Below, piece by piece: positions 8,231 to 15,398 of a stretch of DNA of 64,000 nt. This stretch comes from Nocardia sp. NBC_00565 (GTDB taxonomy: Bacteria > Actinomycetota > Actinomycetes > Mycobacteriales > Mycobacteriaceae), in the NCBI RefSeq assembly GCF_036345915.1, contig NZ_CP107785.1, positions 8,060,001-8,124,000 of the forward strand. Reading direction: 5' to 3'. The notes below the pieces were generated by a model. That model saw only the letters and a program-made list of their open reading frames with translations, had not been told where the DNA came from and did no database searches. How positions within the stretch are numbered: the first letter of the stretch is position 1; every line of letters starts with the position of its first letter. The translations under genes and the position numbers were made by a program.

Positions 8231-8400
8231 GCCGTAGCGACTGCTTGCAGGTCGTTCGAAGAGAGCCGTAGCGGCTGCTTGCAGGTCGCTCGAAAAGAGC
8301 CGTAGCGACTGCTTGCAGGTCGCTCGAAAAGAGCCGTAGCGACTGCTTGCAGGTCGCTCGAAAAGAGCCGTAGCGACTGCTTGCAGGTCGCTCGAAAAGA
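8231..8400 (+). repeat. Tandem array A: five 34-bp repeat units
   Basis: Units begin at 8231, 8265, 8299, 8333 and 8367 with an exact 34-bp period and no spacers. Units 3-5 are identical. Unit 1 differs at three positions (a GTT for GCT and changes in the A-run) and unit 2 has GCGGC for GCGAC. The core AGCGACTGCTTGCAGGTCGC is a quasi-palindrome, AGCGAC-TGC-TT-GCA-g-GTCGCT. The array fills the divergent cyclase/AI-2E intergenic space and ends 21 bp before the AI-2E start codon. Further copies lie near 22.4, 24.9, 27.5 and 28.3 kb. Confidence 0.95.
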
Positions 8401-8421
8401 TCAGCCATTAGGCTCGCGAGG

Positions 8422-9681
8422 GTGACCGACCCGAAGGTAACTGCTCTCGGAAAAGCCACTGCTGCGCGGTCGGCTGCTGATTCTGTGCATCCATTCGTCC
8501 GAGTTTCCGCGGAGTGGGCGTGGCGGCTGCTGGTGATGTTCGTCGCGCTGATCGCGGTGGTGACCGTGGTGCAGAAGTTGGCGACGGTGGTGATCCCACT
8601 CGCCATCGGTCTGCTGGCCGCCGCACTGCTGGCCCCGCTGGTGGATTGGCTGCAGCGGCTCGGGGTGCCGAGGGCGGTGGGGGTTTTCGTCGCGCTGGTC
8701 GGGTCCATCGGGGTGGTCGCGGGCATCCTGACCTTCGTCGTCGAGCAGTTCATCGAGGGTGTGCCGCAGCTGTCCGATGAGATCACCCACAGCATCCACC
8801 AGATTCAGGACTGGCTGATCAATGGTCCGCCGCATCTGAGCGATGAGCAGATCCGCAATGCGGGCGACACCATCGTCAAGACGATCCGGGAGAATCAGGA
8901 CAGTCTCACCAGCGGGGCGCTGACCACCGCGACGGCGATCGGGCACGTGCTGACCGGTGCCTTCCTGACCCTGTTCATTCTCATCTTCTTCCTCTACGGC
9001 GGCGATCAGATCTGGCATTTCGTGACCCGGATCGTGCCGACCCCGCAGCGCGAAAAGGTGCGCACCGCAGGGCGACTCGGCTTCGGCACGTTGGTCGGAT
9101 TCGTGCGCGCGACCGTGGTGGTGGCCGCCGTCGACGCCATCGGCATCGGTGCCGGCCTGGCGATTCTCGGGGTGCCATTGGCGCTGCCACTGGCCTCGCT
9201 GGTGTTCATCAGCGCGTTCATCCCGATCGTCGGTGCGTTCCTGGCCGGGACCATCGCGGTCTTCATCGCGTTGGTGACCAAGGGCTGGGTGACCGCGCTG
9301 ATCGTGCTCGGCATCATCATCGCGGTGATGCAGCTGGAAAGCCATGTGCTGCAACCGTTGCTGCTCGGACGCGCCGTCAGCATCCATCCGCTGGCGGTGG
9401 TGCTCGCCATCGCCGCGGGCATCGTGCTCGGCGGCATCGCGGGCGGTCTACTGGCGGTGCCGTTCGTCGCGGTGATGAATACCGCGATCCGGTCGCTGCT
9501 CTCGGATGGTCCGGAAGAGATATTCGAGGAGCTACGCACCGGCGAACCGGGCAGAATTTTCGCGGCGGAACCGGATGAACCGGACCCCGACCGGTTCGAT
9601 GTGGCGGCGACGCTGGCTCGGGAGATCGCCACCGAGCACAAGGGTGGGGATAAGACCCGTGACTCGGCCGCCCCCGACTGA
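8422..9681 (+). CDS. AI-2E family transporter (permease-like)
   Basis: The 419-residue protein has about eight transmembrane segments in the family pattern: two N-terminal helices, an amphipathic stretch (about 100-165), then a C-terminal bundle with VPLALPLASLVFISAFIPIVGAF and the terminal LLAVPFVAVMN helix. The charged tail is cytoplasmic. Members export autoinducer-2-like molecules or act as Na+(Li+)/H+ antiporters; the substrate is unknown here. GTG 8422 follows the repeat array by 21 bp. The last 23 bp overlap the histidine kinase gene, so the two are probably translationally coupled. It corresponds by position to Rv0205 of M. tuberculosis. Confidence 0.92.
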   Translation: MTDPKVTALGKATAARSAADSVHPFVRVSAEWAWRLLVMFVALIAVVTVVQKLATVVIPLAIGLLAAALLAPLVDWLQRLGVPRAVGVFVALVGSIGVVAGILTFVVEQFIEGVPQLSDEITHSIHQIQDWLINGPPHLSDEQIRNAGDTIVKTIRENQDSLTSGALTTATAIGHVLTGAFLTLFILIFFLYGGDQIWHFVTRIVPTPQREKVRTAGRLGFGTLVGFVRATVVVAAVDAIGIGAGLAILGVPLALPLASLVFISAFIPIVGAFLAGTIAVFIALVTKGWVTALIVLGIIIAVMQLESHVLQPLLLGRAVSIHPLAVVLAIAAGIVLGGIAGGLLAVPFVAVMNTAIRSLLSDGPEEIFEELRTGEPGRIFAAEPDEPDPDRFDVAATLAREIATEHKGGDKTRDSAAPD

Positions 9682-10873
9682 GATCCGATCCACCGAGCTG
9701 AGCGCGGCCGATGCGGCGACCGCGCCGCTGTGGCGCGCCGTACAGGCGTTGCGGCTGGTCACGCTGCTGTATGCGGTGGGTCAGCAGATCGCCTCGGTGG
9801 ATGACTACCGTAACCAGCAGCTGAGCTGGGTGCTGATCGCGGTGATGGCGGTCTGGTCCGGCGCCTCGGCATTCATGTTGTCGCAGTGGCACTTTCCGGA
9901 TGTGGCGCGGCTGCGGTGGTGGGTGGTTATCGGGGACCACGTGGTGGTGATCGCGCTCATCGCCTCGACCCGGCTGGTCGCCGATTACGACTGGTACCAC
10001 GGGCATCAGACCTTGCCGACCACGCTGTGGGTCGCCAATGCCGTTGTCTCGGCGGCGATTCTGCGCGGGCCGGCCGGTGGTGTGCTCTCCGGACTGTTGA
10101 TTTCGGCGGTGATCGTCACAGTGCGCGACCAGTGGGGGCAGGACGTATGGGCCGATGCGACCGCACCGGTGCTGGTCTCCATCGGACTCGCGCTCGGGCT
10201 CGCGGCCAATACCGCCCGCCGGGCCCAGGGCCAGCTGGAACGGGCCGTTCGGCTGACCGCGGCCGCCGAGGAGCGCGAGCGACTGGCCCGCGAGGTACAC
10301 GACGGTGTGCTGCAGGTGCTCAGCTACATCAAGCGACGCGGTAGCGAGATCGGCGGGCCCACCGAGGAATTGGCGCAGCGGGCGGCCGAACAGGAAGTTG
10401 CGCTGCGGGTGCTGATCTCCGAACAGGGCAGATATGGGGATACCGGTGGCGCCGAGGTCGATCTGCGGCCGCTGCTCACCGTGCACGCGACACCGTCGGT
10501 ATTCGTCTCGACGCCGGGTGAGCCGGTGCCGGTCGGGCGTTGGGCGGCCGGTGAGCTCGCGGCGGCGGTGGCCAATGCGCTGTCCAATGTCGCGCTGCAC
10601 GCCGGGCCGGATGCGAAAGCCTATGTGCTGCTGGAGGATACCGGTGACAAGCTGATCGTCAGCGTGCGCGACGACGGTGTCGGGATCGCGCCGGGCCGAC
10701 TGGCGCAGGCCGAGGCCGAGGGACGGATGGGGGTCTCGCGCTCCATCATCGGCCGGATCGAAACGCTCGGCGGGACGGCGGTATTGCTGACCGAGGAACA
10801 GGGCGGTGTCGGATTTGGCACCGAATGGGAATTTCGGGTACCCCGTGCTCGGGCCGCTGATCGGCGGGAATGA
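9659..10873 (+). CDS. MacS-type sensor histidine kinase
   Basis: From GTG 9659 (ribosome site AAGGGTGGGG) the protein has 404 residues. An N-terminal membrane region of about six helices (30-190) is followed by a HisKA_3 domain with phospho-acceptor His214 in REVHDGVLQ, and a HATPase domain with N-box ALSNVALHAG and G-box DDGVGI. The open frame continues upstream inside the AI-2E gene, but that part is composition-driven and was excluded. It should autophosphorylate and pass the phosphate to the LuxR-type regulator 69 bp downstream. The signal is unknown. Confidence 0.93.
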   Translation: MTRPPPTEIRSTELSAADAATAPLWRAVQALRLVTLLYAVGQQIASVDDYRNQQLSWVLIAVMAVWSGASAFMLSQWHFPDVARLRWWVVIGDHVVVIALIASTRLVADYDWYHGHQTLPTTLWVANAVVSAAILRGPAGGVLSGLLISAVIVTVRDQWGQDVWADATAPVLVSIGLALGLAANTARRAQGQLERAVRLTAAAEERERLAREVHDGVLQVLSYIKRRGSEIGGPTEELAQRAAEQEVALRVLISEQGRYGDTGGAEVDLRPLLTVHATPSVFVSTPGEPVPVGRWAAGELAAAVANALSNVALHAGPDAKAYVLLEDTGDKLIVSVRDDGVGIAPGRLAQAEAEGRMGVSRSIIGRIETLGGTAVLLTEEQGGVGFGTEWEFRVPRARAADRRE

Positions 10874-10942
10874 TTCGGGGCGCGATGCGGGTGTGGGCCG
10901 GGTTGATGGGAACGATGCGCGCGAGAGCACAGGAGGTGCGGT

Positions 10943-11611
10943 GTGACCGATGGTGATGCGGCCGAGGCGATCTCGGTGATGGTGGTGGATGACCACCCCA
11001 TGTGGCGCGACGGGGTGTCCCGCGACCTGTCCGAGGCCGGGTTCGTGGTGGCCGCCACCGCGGACGGGGTCGGGGCGGCCACCCGGCGGGCGGCGGCGGT
11101 GCGGCCCGCGGTGGTGTTGATGGATATGCAGCTGCCCGATGGGAACGGGGCGCAGGCCACCGCGGAGGTACTGCGGGTGTCGCCGCAGAGCCGGGTGCTC
11201 GTGTTGTCCGCCTCGGCCGAGCGCGCGGATGTGCTGGACGCGATCAAGGCCGGGGCCTCGGGTTATCTGGTGAAGAGCGCGTCGGCGACCGAATTGATCG
11301 AGGCGGTGCGGGCCACCGCGGCGGGGCAGCCGGTGTTCACGCCCGGATTGGCCGGGCTGGTCCTGGGCGAATACCGGCGGATGGCGAGCGCGCCCGCCGA
11401 ACCGGACGAACCGCATCGGCCCGCGCTGACCGAGCGGGAGACCGAAGTATTGCGGATGGTGGCGAAAGGGCTGTCCGCCAAGCAGATCGCGTCGCGGCTC
11501 GGGCTCAGTCATCGAACGGTGGAGAATCACGTGCAGGCGACCTTGCGGAAATTGCAGTTGGCGAATCGAGTGGAATTGACGCGCTATGCGATCGAGCAGG
11601 GCCTGGAGTAG
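10943..11611 (+). CDS. NarL/FixJ-family response regulator (MacR-type)
   Basis: The 222-residue protein has a receiver domain (about 8-125) with acidic pair DD and phospho-acceptor Asp61 in VVLMDMQLPDG, plus the Lys in YLVKSAS. A linker leads to a LuxR-type helix-turn-helix (about 155-215) with LTERETEVLRMVAKGLSAKQ. GTG 10943 follows AGGAGG by about 6 nt. As partner of the kinase just upstream it probably controls a small membrane-stress or metabolic regulon. The target genes are not evident here. Confidence 0.95.
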   Translation: MTDGDAAEAISVMVVDDHPMWRDGVSRDLSEAGFVVAATADGVGAATRRAAAVRPAVVLMDMQLPDGNGAQATAEVLRVSPQSRVLVLSASAERADVLDAIKAGASGYLVKSASATELIEAVRATAAGQPVFTPGLAGLVLGEYRRMASAPAEPDEPHRPALTERETEVLRMVAKGLSAKQIASRLGLSHRTVENHVQATLRKLQLANRVELTRYAIEQGLE

Positions 11612-11674
11612 TGCTGCCGAAATCCGGGATTGCCCTGATGCGCCGATGGCCCGGGGCTCGGTAATCTCGAAGCT

Positions 11675-12379
11675 ATGGGTGGCCCCGAATCGGTATCCAA
11701 AGGTGTCGGCTCCGGTGACGTGGTCGGCGACCGTGAGCTGCGCGTCTCCGATGCCGAACGCGAGCATGTCGGCCAATTGCTGCAGCGGGCCGTCGGGCTC
11801 GGCATGCTCTCTCTCGGCGAGTTCACCGAGCGGATGGACACCGCGCTGGCCGCCAAGACCCGCGGCGAACTCAACGCCGTCCTGATCGATCTGCCCGGTG
11901 TGCGACTCGTCGGCCAGCCCGCCGCGCCGCCGTCGACATTCGTGAACGCCGCGCCGTCGTTCGTCAAACGGCCGATTTCGCCGGGCCTCGCCGTCCCGTC
12001 GCAGGTGACCCCCAGCAACGTGGTCCGCAGCCGCCTGTCCGGCGTCAACCGCCGCGGCCCCTGGCAGGTGGCGCCCATGCTGCACCTGAACAACTGGCTC
12101 TCCGGCGTCACCCTCGATTTCACCGAGGCGATCATGTCCACCCAGGTTGTCGAATTACATCTCGACGACTACCTCAGCTCGCTGACCCTGATCGTCCCCG
12201 GCGAGGCCACCGTCGATCTCAACGCCCTCGACCTCATCGGCTCCAGCGTCAACAACAAGGTCCGCACCGGCCCACCCATCGGCCCCCTCCACCTGATCGT
12301 GCACGGCCGAGTCCGCTTCGGCTCGGTCACCGCCAAACACCCCTTTCGCGCCCAGTTGCGCAAGTTGATGGGCGGCTGA
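11675..12379 (+). CDS. DUF1707 (SHOCT-like) domain protein
   Basis: The 234-residue soluble protein carries an N-terminal DUF1707 domain (about 15-70, DRELRVSDAEREHVGQLL...LSLGEFTERMDTALAAKTRGEL). A variable Pro/Val linker and a C-terminal beta-rich region (about 125-230) resembling cell-wall-active antibiotic response proteins follow. The function is unknown; such proteins often accompany envelope-stress two-component systems, which fits the kinase/regulator pair upstream. TAATCT ends 7 nt before ATG, so it probably has its own leaderless promoter. Confidence 0.85.
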   Translation: MGGPESVSKGVGSGDVVGDRELRVSDAEREHVGQLLQRAVGLGMLSLGEFTERMDTALAAKTRGELNAVLIDLPGVRLVGQPAAPPSTFVNAAPSFVKRPISPGLAVPSQVTPSNVVRSRLSGVNRRGPWQVAPMLHLNNWLSGVTLDFTEAIMSTQVVELHLDDYLSSLTLIVPGEATVDLNALDLIGSSVNNKVRTGPPIGPLHLIVHGRVRFGSVTAKHPFRAQLRKLMGG

Positions 12380-12501
12380 TTCGCAACTCGTCGAGCCGGC
12401 CCTCGCGCGCCGTGTGCCGTCTTGCCTGCTTGGTGCGAGTGGTCTACGTCCAGGTGTCGGCCACGATGTGCGCGGCGGCGTCGTGGTCGGAGACTTCGTG
12501 G

Positions 12502-13692
12502 TCAGGTGTTGACGCCGATGCGGCGGGCGAAGGCGCGCAGGGGGACTCGGCGGTCGTGGTCGAGGAGTTCGGAGACGATATGGCGAGGCAGGGATTGGTA
12601 TTTGATCCAGTCGCCGCCACCGACGCGTTCGGCGTTGAGCAGGGCTTCGAGGGCGCGTTTGTGCTGGCCGGTGCGGGTCCATGCGACGGCGGTGTCGGTG
12701 AGATGGCGGGCGCGGGAGGCCTGGGGGAGACCGCAATTGGCGGGCATATCCTTCGCGGCCGCCAGTGCCTCCGGATAGCGTTCGGAGCTCACGTTCACAT
12801 CGACGGTTTGCATGATGACTTGGGAAGGGCCGAAATAGGTTTCGTAGTCGTGCCGATCGCCGCCGATGCGCAACGCCACCTCGCCCGCCGCTTGGACCAG
12901 TGATAACGCCTCGGGCACATCTTGTGATCGACCCGCCGCCGTCGCGCCCTGCAGCACAAGTGATCCGTACGCGGACAGGTGCGCCGGGGTTTCGTCGCCC
13001 GCGGGTTCCAGACTCGCGGCCGCGCGCAGGGCGACCTTGCGCGACTCCTCGTAGCGGCCCTGCACCAGCAGCTGCCAGGCGACCGAGCCGCGAATGGTGC
13101 CGAGCAGCAGCGGGTCGTTGCCGAGCTCCGCGGCGGCCAGCGCCTGCCGGATCGCGAGGAACGCCGGATCGGTCTGGCCCAGGTGGACCAGGGTGCAGCC
13201 GGTGACCCAATACATCCGGGCGAGTAGTTCATTCGCGGGTGCGACGGTGCCGTTGCGTGCGGCGTGCACCGTCGCCCGCAGTTGGGTGAGCCCCAACGGC
13301 AGGATCGAGGTGAGCAGTTCGTAGCGACCCACCCAGTAGGCGCCCCAGGCGTAATCGACTGCGCGACTGCCCTCGTCGAGGCCGATCGCGTGCTCCTCCG
13401 GCAACTCGCCGAGTAGATCGTCCACCGGGGTCAGCGCGCGCCGGATCGCGACGATGCCCGCGTCCGGATTGCCGGAGGGTATGCCGTGCCGCTTGCCCAC
13501 CAGGTCGGAGATATCGACATCCAGTGCGCGCGCGAGTTTCTGCAGGCTGGCGATCGACGCGGTCTGGCGGCCACCCTGTTCGAGCTTGCGCACCAGATCC
13601 ACGCTGACGCCGGCTTGGTCGGCGAGTTGGCGCTGGGTGAGCGCCTTTCCGCGGAAGCGTCGTATCCGGACGCCGATCGACGAATCGTCCAT
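12502..13692 (-). CDS. Helix-turn-helix regulator with TPR-like C-terminal domain
   Basis: The 396-residue protein has an N-terminal XRE-type HTH (about 5-65: IGVRIRRFRGKALTQRQLADQAGVS...LVRKLEQGGRQ). The long helical C-terminus has several repeat-like segments (AIRQALAAAELG, ALSLVQAAGEVALRIG, LAAAKDMP, HLTDTAVAWTRTGQ) typical of TPR-bearing actinobacterial regulators that sense peptides or partner proteins. AAAGGA precedes ATG by about 10 nt. It is divergent from two small genes across about 150 bp that hold a CCCA-AAG-TGGG inverted repeat, so autoregulation and control of those genes is a reasonable inference. Confidence 0.85.
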   Translation of the reverse strand: MDDSSIGVRIRRFRGKALTQRQLADQAGVSVDLVRKLEQGGRQTASIASLQKLARALDVDISDLVGKRHGIPSGNPDAGIVAIRRALTPVDDLLGELPEEHAIGLDEGSRAVDYAWGAYWVGRYELLTSILPLGLTQLRATVHAARNGTVAPANELLARMYWVTGCTLVHLGQTDPAFLAIRQALAAAELGNDPLLLGTIRGSVAWQLLVQGRYEESRKVALRAAASLEPAGDETPAHLSAYGSLVLQGATAAGRSQDVPEALSLVQAAGEVALRIGGDRHDYETYFGPSQVIMQTVDVNVSSERYPEALAAAKDMPANCGLPQASRARHLTDTAVAWTRTGQHKRALEALLNAERVGGGDWIKYQSLPRHIVSELLDHDRRVPLRAFARRIGVNT

Positions 13693-13841
13693 GTAGCCAA
13701 GTCCTTTGTTACATCCTCGTTTCAGGGTACGACGCTAAGTGATTACGCTCACCCAAAGTGGGACATTACGTACGACTCGTCGACGCCTAGTTGGAATACC
13801 GTTGCCTTTCTGCAACTTTGAGAATGCAAAGGGCGGCGGCA

Positions 13842-14009
13842 ATGAATCTCATGCCGAATACCACCGAGCGAGCTCTCCGCGCCGATCGCGCGTCCGAGCC
13901 GGGTGTACAGACCACACGATCCACGCGCCACACCCAGCGCGTCCGCGAACAGCACGGCCCGCTACGTGAACGGGGCTGCCCGGTCTGCCGAGAAGTCCGG
14001 ATGCGGTGA
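13842..14009 (+). CDS. Small basic CxxC protein
   Basis: The 55-residue peptide is Arg-rich and ends GCPVCREVRMR, with a CPVC pair that could bind zinc or form a disulfide. The ATG at 13842 has AAAGGG about 9 nt upstream. The stop lies 11 bp before the next start codon, so the two look like an operon controlled by the divergent HTH regulator. I do not recognise the family. The reading frame is open further upstream, so the start is uncertain; it may be non-coding. Confidence 0.5.
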   Translation: MNLMPNTTERALRADRASEPGVQTTRSTRHTQRVREQHGPLRERGCPVCREVRMR

Positions 14010-14020
14010 GGGGGAGAGCC

Positions 14021-14479
14021 ATGTTCGAGCGCTGTCATTCGCCCCACGAAATCGCGCATATGCTGCGAAATCGGTACGGGTTGCCGGTCCAACTGCTGGC
14101 CGGTCGCCCGATGATCACCACCGGTTCCATCCTCGGCGCCGTGGTGATGCCACCCGAGCTGGGCCGCAAGGTCCTCGGCACGCTGGACCGGACCTACGCG
14201 GCCCCCGTGGTCGCCGATCCGGGTGAACGCACCTGGACCTTCCTGGTCGCCCCGCCGAGCCCGGCGACCGCTGTGGATATCAGCGTGCGCCAGAGCCTGG
14301 CCGGTCATCACGTGACGGTCATCCCCGGCGGCCGCCACGTCCTGTTACCCACCACCGACTCCCAACTCGGCTGGCACTGGGCGGGCGAACCGGCCCCGGG
14401 AGTGCTGCGCATGCCACCGCGCTCAGCGGTGATCAACGCGGTGCACCAGGTCACCACGATGCGAGCCCCGAGCATCTGA
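14021..14479 (+). CDS. Hypothetical protein with divergent HTH regulator
   Basis: The 152-residue soluble protein starts at ATG 14021 behind GAGGGGGAG. It looks like one alpha/beta domain: a His/Cys-containing N-terminus (FERCHSPHEIAHMLRNRYG), a strand-rich middle (TWTFLVAPPSP, VTVIPGGRHVLLPTTD) and a conserved-looking GWHW segment near residue 126. This loosely recalls the small proteins and primase-N-like domains found next to HTH/TPR regulators in Streptomyces and Nocardia, but I cannot assign a function. It is probably co-transcribed with the CxxC peptide gene. Confidence 0.7.
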   Translation: MFERCHSPHEIAHMLRNRYGLPVQLLAGRPMITTGSILGAVVMPPELGRKVLGTLDRTYAAPVVADPGERTWTFLVAPPSPATAVDISVRQSLAGHHVTVIPGGRHVLLPTTDSQLGWHWAGEPAPGVLRMPPRSAVINAVHQVTTMRAPSI

Positions 14480-14540
14480 TCGCGCCGCCCGGCTGACCCC
14501 ACCTGCAATCCCGGGTGTGGGTCAGCCAGAGTGTCACGCT

Positions 14541-14571
14541 GTAGCACCTCGTGCTACCGAAGCGGTAGGCT
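14541..14571 (+). promoter_or_regulatory. vapBC promoter with palindromic operator
   Basis: The perfect inverted repeat GTAGCAC-CTC-GTGCTAC (14541-14557) precedes a TAGGCT -10 box (14566-14571). The antitoxin ATG starts 5 nt beyond the box, implying a leaderless or near-leaderless mRNA. The position fits autorepression by the toxin-antitoxin complex. Confidence 0.65.
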
Positions 14572-14576
14572 GAGGT

Positions 14577-14846
14577 ATGTCCGTTCAGCCTGAGATTACG
14601 CAGCGGGACCTGCGGAACAGGTCCAAAGAGATCATGGATGCCGTCGAGCACGGCCAATCGTTCACGGTTACTCGAGACGGGCACCGGATCGGCGAGCTGA
14701 TTCCGCTCCGGCGGCGTCGGCGCTTTGTCAGCAGAGACGACTTTGTCGCGATGTCACGCAACGCCCCCGCTGTTGACCTTGCGGCGTTTCGCGCTGATCA
14801 GGATGCCCTTGTTGAGCACGACGTAAGCGGTCCGTATGACCGATGA
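14577..14846 (+). CDS. Antitoxin, Phd/YefM (VapB) type
   Basis: The 89-residue protein has an N-terminal Phd/YefM DNA-binding fold (ITQRDLRNRSKEIMDAVEHGQSFTVTRDGHRIGELIPL) and a flexible acidic C-terminus that should wrap the toxin. It overlaps the toxin gene by 11 bp, ensuring coupled translation. It neutralises the PIN-domain partner and, with it, probably represses the palindrome upstream. Confidence 0.92.
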   Translation: MSVQPEITQRDLRNRSKEIMDAVEHGQSFTVTRDGHRIGELIPLRRRRRFVSRDDFVAMSRNAPAVDLAAFRADQDALVEHDVSGPYDR

Positions 14847-15285
14847 GGTTCCGGAGTTCGGACTACTGGATACCAACATCCTGATCCTGCGGCGGCATAT
14901 CGACCCAGCCGAGCTCCCGACGAACATGGCCATCAGTGCCATCACGCTGGCCGAGTTGTCCGCGGGACCGCACGAAGTTCGAAACAACGCCGAGCAAGGG
15001 GAGTACGACGAGTACGAGGAGCGCGCGCGTCGGCTGGATGTCCTGCAACGGGCCGAGAGTGAATTCGACCCGATTCCCTTCGATGTGGAAGCGGCCCGCA
15101 TATACGGCAGGGTGTCGGCCGCGGTCGTTGCTGTCGGACGCAAACCGCGCAGGCGTCTTGCCGACCTGATGATCGCCTCGACGGCGATTGCCAGTGAATT
15201 ACCGCTGTTCACCACGAATCCCAGTGATTACGTTGGACTGGAGCGGCTGTTGACGGTGGTGCCGGTTACCCGACCTGCCGGGTAA
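14836..15285 (+). CDS. PIN-domain ribonuclease toxin (VapC family)
   Basis: The 149-residue protein carries the PIN acidic centre: Asp12 in GLLDTNIL, Glu in ITLAELSAG, Asp in RLADLMIAS and a final acidic position in TTNPSDY. These coordinate Mg2+ for cleavage of structured RNA such as tRNA anticodon loops or 23S rRNA in this family. Start ATG 14836 lies inside the antitoxin gene. The pair sits in the stretch between the AI-2E and mmpL3 genes that I believe lacks a counterpart in M. tuberculosis, so it may be an acquired module. Confidence 0.93.
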   Translation: MTDEVPEFGLLDTNILILRRHIDPAELPTNMAISAITLAELSAGPHEVRNNAEQGEYDEYEERARRLDVLQRAESEFDPIPFDVEAARIYGRVSAAVVAVGRKPRRRLADLMIASTAIASELPLFTTNPSDYVGLERLLTVVPVTRPAG

Positions 15286-15398
15286 CGGTCTGTTAGGACC
15301 CTGTCGTCCGACGCGGCGGCGCAAGTCGGGTAGATATCTGTGGTCCACCGAGGATTTCTACTCATGTCTCGGCGTTGTCCGCGAATCAGCATTGGAGC

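Noticed and set aside
8202..8795. A frame translating array A as FERPASSRY repeats
   Set aside because: The repeat units are open in several frames, so the peptide repeats reflect DNA repetition. Only the unit at 27491 is inside a supported gene.
9377..12085. A 902-residue open frame on the minus strand
   Set aside because: It is antisense to the kinase, response regulator and DUF1707 genes, His/Arg-rich from high-GC codon structure, and has no domain signature.
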